In this document: piece after piece, positions 1 to 10,745 of the stretch | Numbering within the stretch: position 1 is the first letter of the stretch | Layout: every line of letters begins with the position of its first letter | Assembly (NCBI RefSeq): GCF_958450345.1 | Contig: NW_027052610.1 | Coordinates: 62,001 to 126,000, forward strand | Reading direction: 5' to 3' | From: Calliphora vicina | Taxonomy: Eukaryota > Arthropoda > Insecta > Diptera > Calliphoridae | DNA length: 64,000 nt | Position numbers and translations under genes: made by a program | The notes under the pieces: model-generated | The model's database searches: none | The model's input: only the letters and a program-made list of their open reading frames with translations | What the model was told of the DNA's origin: nothing

Positions 1-617
1 TTCGAATTTAGGAAGAAGCTTTTAAGTGGACAAAATTCAGGTAAGAATTTAATAATACAGATTTTTGCAAATATAATTTAACAAATCTTAATCTTATTCT
101 ATAGTTTGGCATCGATGACGACACAATTTCTGTTGAATCCAAAGTTTACAACTGGCTAATTGAATTAAAAAAAAACAAAATAAAATTTATTAAAAATAAA
201 AAATAATGTGTTTTTCTTAAATCAATCTTAGTTTGGCTTACATCAAGTACGAATTCGGGCTTAAAACAATCCTATTTTTGGATTATATCAAGTACGAATT
301 CGTGCTTAAATCTAGTTCAGAATTCTTGAAACAAGCTCATTTTGGGATTAATTCAATCTCGGACATTCTTCAATCAATCCGATTTTTGGATTATATCAAG
401 TATGAATTCGTGCTTAAAACAAGTTTAGAATTCTTGAATCAAGCTCATTTTAAGATTAATTCAATCTCGGCCGTACTTAGGGAGAGCTAAAATTAAGATT
501 TTTGGGCTTGATGAATCCGTACTTGAATCAAGTATTATGTACTCGGTTTAAGAAAGTCCGTACTTACCCTACTATTGACACCGCTCCGGATTGGTTTAAG
601 TACGGATTACTCAATTT
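1..617 (+). mobile_element. Element E, 3' end copy (cut by window start)
   Basis: This stretch aligns with 9340-10035. It has the end of exon-like segment 2 (1-40), a 64-bp intron with GTAAGA and TATAG borders (41-104), exon-like segment 3 (105 onward), a minisatellite of sequences like TAAATCAAGTACGAATTCG (216-480), and the terminal CGGATTACTCAA...ATGAGTGT ending at about 617. Here the codon that is TAG in the 9436 copy reads TGG. Exon segment 2 carries an apparent insertion or deletion relative to the other copy (GAAGAAGCTTTTAAGTGG is present here and reduced to an A-run there). Confidence 0.7.
216..480 (+). repeat. Minisatellite of element E (copy at window start)
   Basis: Short degenerate units built on CTTAAATCAATC, ATCAAGTACGAATTC and TTCTTGAATCAAGCTCAT alternate across the interval. 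The same array occurs at 9620-9900 and in the two tandem copies. Its position just inside the element end suggests subterminal repeats, which in many DNA transposons bind transposase. That role is inference here. Confidence 0.6.
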
Positions 618-2207
618 TTTTTATGAGTGTATGGATCCAAAAAAATGCACCAAGCGGTTATCAAAATCGTAATCTACAATGAATTCTAAGAAGCTTTGCC
701 GAAGAAACCATGGGTCTAAAATCAATATCGAGCTTCCCATTTTTAACGCGACACTTTTCCTTTCGTATTTTATGTTTTTATTTAAATATGCTAACATTTT
801 ATTGAGCCTTTTAAGAAACTTGACTATGTTTGGGCTTGTTCGAAATGAAAGAAAGGCAGAAAAGATGCAAATGGAGAAGACCAACAATAAACTTCACCCG
901 AGGATGGTTTAAAAATCTCATATCGTGGTTGTGGGGGAGACTCAAGACTCCAAATTGGGGTGTCTCGTGTATATTACAAATTAAAAATGATGCCAAATTT
1001 TTGTTCTCGATACAATTTGAAATATTTGTATATATCTAGAATTTACTAGAAGAGAGCTACAAAAAATATTACTATAACTATATTTTATCTTTTATAGTTT
1101 ACGAAATATTCACCATTGAAAATAAAAAATTTATGTTTTTTACCTACCTTGATCTTTTGCAAATAGCGGATCCAAATCTCTCCCGATTTTTTTCAAATAT
1201 ATATTTTTTAATTAACAACACATTTATTACTATTATAAGGAAAGAATATTTCAGAATCGATATAAAGTCAAAAGTTATGCACTTAAATTAAAAAAAATTT
1301 AAAAAGTAGTTTTTTCGCGATTTTTATCGAAAAAAGTACTCATATTAATCTTTAGTTAAACAGAAAGTAAAAACAAAATAAATAATGCGTTTATATTTTT
1401 CTCAACGGTAACATTTTGGGAAATACTATAGAATAAAAATAATTTCTATATTTGTATAACGGCGTGGTCAAGAGCATTCCGAAGTAGACCTATTTTTTAT
1501 GTATATTTAAAATGTATGCCAAATTTTCTCTAATCGCATAGCTGCTTTCAAAAAATGAAAACCTCTTTTATATGCCCCAATATGTTCTTAAATATTTTGA
1601 AAAGCGAATTTATAGCCCGAGAAATATAGAGAAATATTTCGAATCGGATCGAGAACAAAAATTTGGCATAATTTTTAATTTGAAATATACCCGAGACACC
1701 CCAATTTGGAATCTTGAGTCTCCGCCCCACCTTAGTGTTAAAAGTCCAAAGTAAAAACTCAAGCTCAGCAACACCCCTTCTATAGTCGTTAGAAATTTTA
1801 TTAAAATCGGATTATCGGTTTAGAAGTTACAGATATATTTGCACATTTTTTTTCATTTCCCCCCACTGTGACCCAAAAGCTCGGTTTTAGGTTCTCGCAC
1901 AACCACGATATGAGATTTTTAAACCATCCTCGGGTGAAGTTTATTGTTAATCTTCTCCATTTGCATCTTTTCTGCCTTTCTTTCATTTCGAACATGCCCA
2001 AACATAGTCAAGTTTCTTAAAAGGCTCAATAAAATGTTAGCATATTTAAATAAAAATATAGAATACGAAAGGAAAAGTTTCGCGTTAAAAATGGGAAGCT
2101 CGATATTGATTTTAGACCAATGGTTTCTTCGGCAAAACTTCTTAGAATTCATCGTAGATTACGATTTTGATAACCGCTTGGTCGAGAAAAAAATTGACCC
2201 ACTCTAA
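618..2207. mobile_element. Foldback element FB1
   Basis: Two long inverted arms: 640-1040 and 1640-2185. Both contain AAGCGGTTATCAAAATCGTA, the GAATTCTAAGAAG segment, and CCAAATTGGGGTGTCTCG, in opposite orientation. The right arm carries about 170 bp (1742-1910) absent from the left arm, which jumps from TGGTTGTG straight to GGGGAGACTCAAG. The middle (1060-1540) is unpaired AT-rich sequence. Open frames in the arms are mirror images and show no family match, so I do not call them genes. Confidence 0.7.
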
Positions 2208-2281
2208 TGAACAATATTGGTTCCTAAGTTGGAAAGCCGAATTCAGTGACAACTTTCGTTCCATTTAAATTAGTTTTCGAT

Positions 2282-2420
2282 ATATTACGGTGGCCCCGTT
2301 TGTATGGAGGAAATTTAAGGTGTCGATGTTTTCTACTAAAATTAAAGTTTAGTTTGTTTCAGGAGACCGTTTCTCAAAATTTCGAAAGTAATAATTAGCT
2401 GTATTTAATAATCAGAATGA
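2282..2420 (+). mobile_element. End fragment of the 'AGGGCGGNCCC' repeat family
   Basis: From ATTACGGTGGCCCCGTTTG onward the sequence resembles the reverse complement of 42680-42750: both have GTCGATGTT/ATCGATGTT followed by AAATTAAAGTTTAGTTTGTTT. Only one terminus is visible here. At 2421-2865 I see nothing but AT-rich sequence. Confidence 0.4.
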
Positions 2421-3785
2421 AAATTAAAAAATTTAAACAAAAATCCCGGATTAACCCTTGTAGGTAACCTTTCTAGGCCGTCGAAGTTATATGTAACAGA
2501 TTCCCTCAAAGTTCGCGTAATAATATGCGAGTGCAAGAATAAATATTTATGCAATATCATAGTTTCACGTAATTTTAACTACTACTGATAAATACTAACT
2601 CAGATTACGTTCATATAACAATGAACTACTCTAATATAATAATCCACCTGAAAAATCAACTACATAATTCATAATATTTTATCTAAATTATTAATATTTA
2701 TTTTCGAAACAATTGCAAAACCAAGATAAAGTACACTGACGTAATATTTGGTTTGGGTAAATTTAATATTAATTAGAATACGAGTATAAAGAATCCACAC
2801 CTCAACATAAGGCACATCTTGTACTACTTTGTTTCTGTCCACAATTTATCCTAACACATACTGCATACCTACTTAGTGTTGCCATAAGACTTTTAAAAAA
2901 ATCCGTATGTTGATTAAAATAATCCTCTTTATCCCTACGCCAACAAAAATGTCCCTACACAAAAAATATTAAAAGTTAATAGTTGTCTTTTTTAAAAGAA
3001 ATAGTTTTTTGTTTACTGTATTTAATTTGTATATTATTAAATAAATCAAACACAAAACAATAAGAATTAACAGTAAGTTCTTGTTGGGAATATATGAATA
3101 AATAAATTTTTAGTTGAAAAGATCTTCAGAAAGTCAAATACACCCTCAAATTTCCGAGATATAGTCAAAAGTATATTTTTTTAGACGCGAAAATTAAACA
3201 TTCTTAACCCCTTGTTTTTTTATGAAATATGGAAAATAAGGACTTTAGGAACTTATTTACAAAATTTTAACTTTGTGGAGGACCTGCAATGAACCGGACC
3301 TGCAAGGATCCGAAAGAGACCTGGTGCCGCTGAGTCAGCATCAGCCAAAAGATAAAAAAATCATCGAATTTTGTTTAAATTTTATTAATATATAGATTAG
3401 TTTTTAAACTTTTATAACATTTTCTACTACAAGTCTATTTTATGGAATTTTATGAAACAGTATTTTTTACCATTACAACATAAATAATCACCACGATGAA
3501 AACATGAAATAATTCACCGTTATTATGGGTAATCGAGTTTGCCAATAGAAAAAAAATATATTTTTCCAAAGATGATAGTGTATTTCAAAGTACTTTTGGG
3601 CAAAAAGGGTCAAAATTTGTTTTGTTTTCATTTTGTAAGCTTATAAGTACCGTCGGTCGACAAAGGGTTAACTCAGTCATTATTTAAGCGATTTTAAATT
3701 TTTAAAAGACAATAAAAAGGTACGAACAAGGTATTTTCAATTATATATACTTTCACTATTCTATTAATATAAATACATATGAGAA

Positions 3786-3876
3786 ATATTTAAAAAAAAT
3801 AATAAGTTAGAAACATTGTTGTCCAAAATATCGAGTGAAATACGGGTATATCGTATGTGACATAAAACGGAAGCAA
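3786..3876 (+). repeat. Fragment shared with the 32003-32881 element
   Basis: About 90 bp including AATAATAAGTT, ACAAAATATCGAG-like and GTGACATAAAACGGAAG sequences align with 32127-32215, with some substitutions. Its position directly before the piggyBac remnant could mean that both came from the same parent element. Confidence 0.6.
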
Positions 3877-3941
3877 ATTTGAGCTGCGAAATGAACAAAG
3901 ATCAGAGATGATTTTGCGTAGAATACATTACCTCAATCCAT

Positions 3942-4145
3942 GGAGTCGATGTAAATACTATATTATGGAAGGATAACAAATATGTCCGCCCGTCATCGAC
4001 ATATGTAGGTATTGAACGTTTCAGAAGAACCAATCCTGGTGAACAAAAATGAAAGGTTCCTCGGTATGATAGAAAGCATTAGAAATTCATCGAAATCAAC
4101 TTCCCTCAAATTATTCGAGAATACAATGATCGCATAGGTGGATCT
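3942..4145 (+). pseudogene. piggyBac transposase C-terminal remnant
   Basis: One frame reads VDVNTILWKDNKYV, STYVGIERFRRTNPGEQK, a stop, KVPRYDRKH, a stop, then KFIEINFPQIIREYNDRIGG. The WKDN, KVxRYDRKxxxF and IIREYNxxxGG motifs in this order are the conserved C-terminal part of piggyBac-family (DDE_Tnp_1_7) transposases, which cut and paste DNA at TTAA sites. At least two in-frame stops and loss of the frame at GGSH show it is dead. Possible piggyBac ends (CCC/GGG next to TTAA) lie at 3204, 3667 and 4286, but I cannot pair them with confidence. Confidence 0.8.
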
Positions 4146-4723
4146 CATTGATGATCTCATTGATGACCGCCTACGGTCTTGCAGCTTTCACAATATTTTA
4201 CTAAACTTACGGTTCTATTGACTATATCTACTTGAAAAAAATATTGGCTTCATCGGCTAATTTTTACGGTCTTGCCAGTTAGAGGGTTAATATTAGTGGC
4301 TATTTTTGTGATAAGTTACATGGATGAGAAAAAACACATGTTTGGCCAAAATGTCAAATTTTGAGCCCCTGTAACTCAGAGGGTTCTTGACCGATCTTGT
4401 TGAATTACTATCCAATTGAATTTATCGATTTTAAAAGTTGGCTCACTTGACTGAAATCCCCCATATAGTAGTACCAAATGTACATTTGCTCTGTGAAAAA
4501 TGGTGAAACTTTGCTTTTAAAATAGTATTGCAAGAGAAATTTTAACGACAAATTTTATTGTTTTTATAAAATTCATATTCATAAAAAGAGAAATTAAAAA
4601 AGCCCTACAAATCGATATAAAACCCCAAAAAAAAATCCCTTTTGAGGGTAGGGCTCCCGATTCATGCCAAAAATTCCTACAAAAAGGAAACTTTCCCTAC
4701 ATTTGGCAACACTCTACCTACTT

Positions 4724-5486
4724 GTTTCCTAAAAAAATACATTAGATTTTTTTGTAGTATTTTCGCTTTTAGCAGATGTGTAATGAATCGCGGTTTTACT
4801 GGCTTTTCAATTTACAAAAATGTAATGCAATTTTGCTCAACTCATTAGCCCGACCATGTCCAAAAACAAAAAAAATATGTGCTTTTAGCTTGCAAGCGAT
4901 TTAATATTCATTTAATATTAATATGTCGACTTTTTTCCTCGTTCACAATTTATCCCTGATGCTCGACCGGTTAGTAGAGTACAATTTCCCTGTGTTTTGT
5001 GTACTTAATGGAAACTTTTAAACATGCAATTTGTTGTTCATGTGAGTTTTCCCTCTAACTGTTGTTCTTTAGAGGTTGTGTGAAAGAGGCAGCATTTGGG
5101 TATACAATACTACTTAATACGTTTAACCAATGTTGGCTACCGCTACAGATAAGCTACAGTTACGCCTATCGTTAACGATTTTATACGTTTCAAATTATTT
5201 AATAATTTTTTTCTATACACAAAATAGCTACCATTGCTACCATTTGGATTTTTGCCCTCTCAGATGCAGAGTAATATTCTACTCCTATCTGCGCGAATAA
5301 ACAAGGCCCAACTTACTGCTAAAAGCAATAGATATACACAAACACAAAACCAAAAATAAAATTAATAAATAAACATATAAATATTAGGGTTTCACAATTG
5401 GAGAAAACTATTTTTAATTAAACATTTTGAAGTGTACCAGGAATATAACTAATCTATTACTCCAGATATTTAATTGTAAAAATAAC
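4724..5486. other. Unannotated AT-rich intronic stretch
   Basis: I find no open reading frame with a family signature, no inverted termini and no RNA gene here. Confidence 0.4.
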
Positions 5487-6135
5487 AAGTAAGAAAGTAT
5501 GGTCGGTCAAGCCCGACCATATAATACCCTACACTAAGTAAAAGAGCAAAAACATTTTTCTATTAAAATTTCAATAATTTATATTTTTGAGTGATTTTCG
5601 GAAGTGGGCCTTATATGCGAGCTATGACCAATTATGGACCGATCACCATGTAATTGGGTCGTGTGATTTATGTCTATATGAAAGTTAACTATGTTGAATT
5701 TTGTGTGTATGCCAACATTTTTAAGAAATTTATGCACGTTAAAGTGATTTTCGGAAGCGGGTCTATATGGGAGCTATGACTAATTATGGACCGATCGTAA
5801 CAAAATTTGGTGACATCAATTTTGTATATATAAAACTTATTTGGAGCGGAATTTGTGGAGATACATATATAAATTAAACATGTATGACCGATGAAGTCCA
5901 ATTTCGGGAGGACATTTGTATGGGGGCTAGGTGAAATAATGCACCGATTTCAGCCAGTTTCAATAGGCTTGGTCCTTGGGCCGAAGAAATAATACGTACC
6001 AAATTTGATCGAAAAATCTTCAAAATTGCGGTATACTTTAAGGTGGGTGTTAGACTAATATTTTTGGGCGTTACAAACATCTGCACAAACGCATTATTAT
6101 TGTATACCCTCCCCACTATGGTGGTGTAGGATATA
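5487..6135 (+). mobile_element. Dispersed dipteran repeat, type 2 (mini-me/DINE-like)
   Basis: Starts ACAAGTAAGAAAGTATGGTC, with a terminal hairpin GGTCGGTCAAGCCCGACC followed by ATATAATACCCTAC. It has internal repeats of TATGGGAGCTATGAC and GATTTTCGGAAG, and ends near CCACTATGGTGGTGTAGG. The first 430 bp recur at 40232-40660. Start and end resemble the other 'AAGTAAGAG...GGGTATA' repeats in this window. Such repeats are common in fly genomes and are often grouped with DINE-1/mini-me Helitron-related elements; that class assignment is tentative. 6136-6493 shows nothing recognisable. Confidence 0.6.
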
Positions 6136-6869
6136 CAAATCAAGAAGATTGATGTCGAAACTACCGTGAAATTCTACAATCACACTTTTTTATTATTCTC
6201 ATTTTAATCAGCATCGTCCATTGAATAACCTTAAGTGAATTACCTCTGGACTTCCAAAAGGGGTCTAAAGATAGTTGTTTTTTATATTTTGAAAGAAAAA
6301 AAAAAAATTGAAACAGACTGGAAAAGATACCATCACACAATTGTTAAAAGAACATGGGTTCAGGCAGTAAAACCAAAAAGTATTTTAAGCCAATAAAGTA
6401 GAAATCTAGAGTCCAGGATTCAAATTTGTATTTGGTATTATTATCGGACTGAATTTTTCCAAACTATTATTACTTCAAACACGTATATTTTGAGTATGTA
6501 CTAGGGTGATCGATTCTTCGACATTTTTTAGATACCGGTTTTCGGTTTCTTCGAAAAATTGCGATTTAATATAAACCGGTTTCGGTTTCGGTTTTTTAAT
6601 ATTAACCGGTATTTTTGACATAATATTAAAACGCATACACAGAAAGAAAAAAGCACTTCTAAATTTAAGTTTATGTTACTCAAATTTAGCCAGAATTGTA
6701 CTTAAAAATTTAAGTACGATTCATACTCATTTGTACTTAGAAGTATAAACGGGATTAATTAAACAAATCAAGCGGAAATTTTCTTAAAACAAGTACGAAA
6801 TTCTTGAATTAAGTAAGAAAATCTTATTTTAAGTACAAGTGAGAAGTTAAATCAAGTAGTTAATTCTTA

Positions 6870-7298
6870 AGCTGGAGGTCCACACCACGCGTTTTACGCT
6901 TTCTCGCATTCTACACGGCTGTCAAAAAAGTACAATCAATATATTTGTACGCTGCAAGTTACAAGTACAAAAGCGTAGAATGCCATGACGCGTAGAATGC
7001 TTAAAGTAGATCTACTTTCTACTTTTATAAGCGTCACAAGCGGCGCACGAACATGTCAGCTGATTTTGACAATTTATATTCATTTTTTAATGTGTATTTT
7101 TCAATTTTAATAAATTAAAACAAGTTTAATGGTGAAAAAATAAATAAAAGCTGCAGAAAACGCGAAGTTTTTTGTAATAATAAAACAAAAAATTGACGCT
7201 TAAAAAGCATCGCATGTAACTTGAAGCGTAGAATGCGAAGAAGGTATGAAATGCACGCAACGCTTTGACGCGAAAACGCGTGGTGTGGACCTCCAGCT
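6870..7298. mobile_element. PIF/Harbinger-like MITE, copy 1
   Basis: Inverted termini AGCTGGAGGTCCACACCACG, more than 20 bp and nearly perfect, flanked by TTA on both sides (6867-6869, 7299-7301). TWA target duplications are the hallmark of PIF/Harbinger. The 429-bp body has at least four copies of a GCGTAGAATGC-like motif near the ends. No transposase. A second copy, inverted and also flanked by a TWA triplet, is at 50828-51235. Confidence 0.8.
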
Positions 7299-7532
7299 TT
7301 AAACTTCAATTTAAGAGTAAGATGACTTGAAATAAGAAAAAAATTCTTATATTGATGCCTAAGAGAAAAAGAGCGGCATAAAATTTACTCTCTGAACTGG
7401 TCTCAAAGTTATTTTGTACTCGAGCTGTTACATGCAATTTCCATCAGTCTGTTTTGTCCGTTCAAGTTGTTCTGTAGTGTTTTCGGTGTTCTATATTGTA
7501 TTGTGTATTGCGTTGCTAAGTGAAAAAATATT

Positions 7533-7628
7533 ATGAGTGAAGCAGAAGTGGCTCCCGACAAAAAGACACCCACCTGCTCCAGCTTCTCCAGGAGTTTAAC
7601 CAACCCAGTGCATATGGATGTTTAAAAG
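7533..7628 (+). pseudogene. Exon-like segment 1 inside element E
   Basis: ATG at 7533 opens MSEAEVAPDKKTPTCSSF and runs to a TAA at 7623-7625, just before a strong donor AAAAG|GTAAGT (7624-7634). One base shift inside the run (at about 7565) gives a proline/alanine-rich reading (PPAPASPGV), so a frameshift is likely. Together with 9266-9531 this looks like a spliced gene with an intron of about 1.6 kb. I do not recognise the protein. It may be a decayed transposon gene or captured host exons. Confidence 0.35.
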
Positions 7629-8069
7629 GTAAGTCAAACATTAATTTACTTATTATAATTTGTGATTTATTTATAAAACATAATACAGCAAGCCAAGCGA
7701 CAATTTTGTGTACATAAGTTTTTTTTACATGTTTTCTTTTGGCTTACTATATTATGTTTTATAAATAGACTGCTGAATTTGCAACAAATTCTTTAAAAAA
7801 ATAACGGTACAACGTAGTATGTATACATACGTATATACGTATACGTACAAATTTTTTCAATAAGAAATATTTTTGCATTTGTACAAACACACACATACAT
7901 ATGTAGCTGCGCACATCGCTTAGAAACAGGTTTTTTAAGACGCAAACAACAAAATGTGCACTTGTAAACAAATAATACAAGCATTTTGTTCTTATTTTAA
8001 GAATTCTCGTGCTTGATGTTTGTGTGTCTATAATATAGACACACAAACACCTACATATATGTAATTTCC

Positions 8070-8700
8070 CAGCAGTTCTAGGAGACAGTACCGAACTAGT
8101 GATTTTACCCATCATTTAGGGTGGGAGCTAGTTACTTCAATAGCCACGTGACTAGTCATTTTAACACGGGCATGTCCTAGGCAGGGGGTCAATTGTCTCT
8201 TTTTGATTACAATGGGACTGTCTAATAGCTGGTCCAAAGTAGGCAACGCATTGGATTCACAAACTGGTTACATAGCGTCAGTTACCTTGCTAGCTTTGTA
8301 ACTGGTTAATTGATCAGTTACTTGACTAGTTATTTTAACACATGCATGTCCTAAGCAGGGGGTCAATTGACCCTTTTGATTACAATGTGACTATTGGATA
8401 GCTGATCGAAGGTAGTCAACGCTTCTGGTGGGTAAAATAAACTGCAGTACAAAAAAAAGTTTGAAGTGACTTCACCATAGGTTGCTAAGAGACACTAAAG
8501 TGACTATTGACTTCATGCTATGTTACATGCGATATCAGTATACTTAAGCAAAAACAAAAATAAACTGTATGAGAATTATATTAACACAATTTGTAAAAAA
8601 CCAGTTTGTACGAATTACTCACAAAACGTTTAAAGTGACTACACTCTAGATTACTTAGAGACACTTAAGTGACAATTGTCTTCACGCTAGATTACTTGGG
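8070..8700 (+). repeat. Degenerate tandem repeats inside element E
   Basis: Two units with a period of about 174 bp: TGACTAGTCATTTTAACAC at 8149 and TGACTAGTTATTTTAACAC at 8323, each followed by GCAGGGGGTCAATTG and ending in a CAACGC-type block. A second pair (8465 and 8632) shares AAGTGAC...TTGCTAAGAGACACT-like sequence. Part of the first unit (8072-8130) also resembles 11598-11680 in the spacer, e.g. GCAGTTCT, CGAACTA and the GTTAC ends. Confidence 0.6.
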
Positions 8701-9078
8701 ATGCATAAAGTAACCAATTGTCTTCTCTCTGCACTACAAAGTGCACACACGTGTCAAATGACCAAAATATATAAAATGGAGTCAGCCAAGTGATAAGACA
8801 TTTGTGACAATTACTGTCTTTAAGGGATACATTGACTACTTGCTTAACTGCTGGGTTGTTGTTTGCGTCTTTGTGTGTCAATGTGTGTATTAGTATAAAT
8901 AAGTGTTTTTTGTCCATGAACTGATGTTATTTTTGTTCCAGAAATGAACAATATGTTTCTTATTCAAAAATACAAGTACAGTCACTTTTTAAAGAATTTG
9001 ATGCAAATTTAACAATGAATACATTTTTGTTTCAATTAGAAAAAATATAAAAACAACTGTACGATATTAAATATTTAT

Positions 9079-9180
9079 CCTCATATTAATAAATAGTTTT
9101 TAAATATATCAAAGAATTTTGTATGGATATATTGTTTTATAAACCTTTGAAAATTTTTAAAATTATTTATGAATATGGGG
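9079..9180. mobile_element. Short palindromic MITE, copy 1
   Basis: A 102-bp imperfect palindrome (CCTCATATTAATAAATAG ... TTATTTATGAATATGGGG), with TTTTGTATGGA near the centre and TTTATAAACCTTTGA in the right arm. The same design, better preserved, lies at 32590-32699. Confidence 0.6.
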
Positions 9181-9265
9181 ATAAATCTTTAATATTGTAT
9201 AGTTAATATTATAAATAAATTTATAAACAATTTTCATATTATATCATTTGTTTGTACATTTTTAG

Positions 9266-9531
9266 CTTCTCAGGTAACATACAACAGCTTGCAATATATG
9301 AAAGGTGAAAACGTTAAGGAAGCAATACCTCTCCTTGGTCTTCGAATCGAATTTAGTGAAAAAAAATTCAGGTAAGCATTAAATAATACTGATTTTTGCA
9401 AATATAATTTAACAAATCTTAATCTTATTCTATAGTTTGGCATCAATGACGACACAATTTCTGTCCAATCCAAAGTTGACAACTAGTTAATTGAAGAAGA
9501 TGACTTCCGTGGCAAACGAGTTTTAAGCAGG
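9266..9531 (+). pseudogene. Exon-like segments 2 and 3 of element E (copy 1)
   Basis: An acceptor (TTTTTAG) at 9265 opens segment 2 (9266-9371), which ends CAG|GTAAGC. A 64-bp intron ends CTATAG at 9435. Segment 3 (9436-9531) ends at a second donor-like AGG|GTAATA. Segment 2 is open in one frame (YNSLQYMKGENVKEAIPLLG). Spliced, that frame ends at a stop 18 codons into segment 3. Another frame of segment 3 reads FGINDDTISVQSKVDN, stop, LIEEDDFRGKRVLSR. In the copy at 1-617 that stop codon is TGG. No family is recognised. Relics of a spliced gene are the best reading. Confidence 0.45.
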
Positions 9532-9619
9532 GTAATACTATAGTTAAATTTTATATTTCTTTATTTGTATTTCTCATAAACAAAATAAAATTTATTAAAA
9601 ATAAAAAATAGTGTGTTTT

Positions 9620-9900
9620 TCTTAAATCAATCTTAGTTTGGCTTAAATCAAGTACGAATTCGAGCTTAAATCAATCCGATCAGAGGATTACATCAAGTAT
9701 GAATTCAAGCTTAAATCTAGTTCAAAATTCTTGAAACAAACTCATTTTGGGATTAATTCAATCTCGGACATTCTTAAATCAATCTTATTTTTGGATTACA
9801 TCAAGTACGAAGTCGTGCTTAAATCAAGTTTATAATTCTTGAATCAAGCGTATTTAGGGATTAATTCAATCTCAGCCATTCTTAAATAGAGCTAAAATTA
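9620..9900 (+). repeat. Minisatellite of element E
   Basis: Alternating CTTAAATCAA, ATCAAGTACGAATTCG and GATTAATTCAATCTC blocks, then CGTACTTGAATCAAGTA, leading to the element end at 10035. The array is repeated at 16294-16574 and 22968-23248 in the tandem copies. Confidence 0.65.
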
Positions 9901-10182
9901 AGATTTTTGGACTTGATGAATCCGTACTTGAATCAAGTATTTTGTACTCGGTATAAGAAAATCCGTACTTACCCTACTATTGACACCGCTCCGGATTGAT
10001 TTAAGTACGGATTACTCAATTTTTTTTATGAGTGTAGAAATAAGAAGAAAAAAGCAAAACAGTTCATGGAAAAGCATAACAAAAGAAAAAAGAGATCATA
10101 TAATTATGATAAAGAATAAACATGTATTCTAGTAACAAAAAATAAGCCTTTAATTCTAATTTTGATTACTTTTTTAACCTTC

Positions 10183-10745
10183 ACAAGGTCTTCGGGTCAA
10201 ATTTGATCCATTTTGAAATTAAAATTGATTTTATTCTAAAAGTGAGTGGTTGATATTTTTGATATTTGATGACTTTTATTTAATTTAAAATCTCAACTAC
10301 TACGTTAGGTTTTTAGAAAAACAAATTGGCAAACAAATATCTAAAAAATTGTTTGCACTTAAGGTCTTTGGGTCATATTTGACCCTGAGCAAAAATCTTG
10401 AATTTTTGTTACGCACAATTAAGTTAAATTTGGTAGCACTAATATATGTATGTCTGTCTCTTTTGATTATACCTGCTGAACATTATACTTGTATGAAAAC
10501 TGCGATTCCCCGGTTTTATACCAAAGCTATGATTTTCTTATCCTTCATAAGGTCTTTGGTCAAATTATACCCATTTTGAAATTAAAATTGAATTTTTTCA
10601 AAAAGTGAGTGGTTCATATTTTGATATTTTATGACTTTAATTTAATTTCAAATGTCTTAAAATTGGCAAAAAAAAATATATATATTTTCTATTTGGCTCA
10701 AATTTTACCCGAAGATCGTTAACGCCAGTAAATTTGAAACCCTTA
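10183..10745. repeat. A-B-A' repeats with GGTCAAATTTGACC-type palindromes
   Basis: CCTTCACAAGGTCTTCGGGT at 10183 and CCTTCATAAGGTCTTTGG at 10540 start two related blocks about 357 bp apart. Both continue CCATTTTGAAATTAAAATTG and AAGTGAGTGGTT. Between them (10360) is a third AAGGTCTTTGGGTCATATTT, and an inverse form is near 10693-10745. The block lies in hAT1, outside element E. Confidence 0.6.

Larger units (their letters stand above)
2875..4714. mobile_element. hAT-like element with 9-bp flanking duplication
   Basis: Termini are AGTGTTGCCATAAG at the left and the inverse TTTGGCAACACTC at the right. They are flanked by the direct repeat TACCTACTT at 2866-2874 and 4715-4723 (8 or 9 bp, depending on where the end is drawn). 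Inverted repeats beginning near TGTTGCCA and a duplication of about 8 bp fit the hAT superfamily. It is about 1.84 kb and encodes no hAT transposase. Instead it holds pieces of other elements, including a piggyBac remnant. Confidence 0.7.
6637..10035 (+). mobile_element. Element E: exon-bearing, unclassified DNA element
   Basis: The right end ATGAGTGT is defined because the same sequence stops at the same base in the independent copy ending at about 617. The left end is taken as ACACAGAAAGAAAAAAG, which opens with ACAC and is followed by TTAAGTAC motifs also found near the right end. It contains a 5' exon-like segment with ATG and donor (7533-7628), 3' exon-like segments (9266-9371, 9436-9531), tandem repeats, a palindromic MITE, and a Harbinger-type MITE. 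No target duplication is evident, so the class is open. Confidence 0.55.

Noticed and set aside
7759..8115. 118-codon minus-strand frame
   Set aside because: Low-complexity, cysteine/tyrosine-rich translation of TATACATACG-type sequence in a non-coding part of element E.
9270..9482. 70-codon minus-strand frame repeated at 15944 and 22618
   Set aside because: It is antisense to the E exon-like segments and repeats only because of the triplication.
10349..10579. 76-codon frame present three times
   Set aside because: It spans the satellite-like A-B-A' repeats in hAT1. No motif, and copy number reflects the tandem array.
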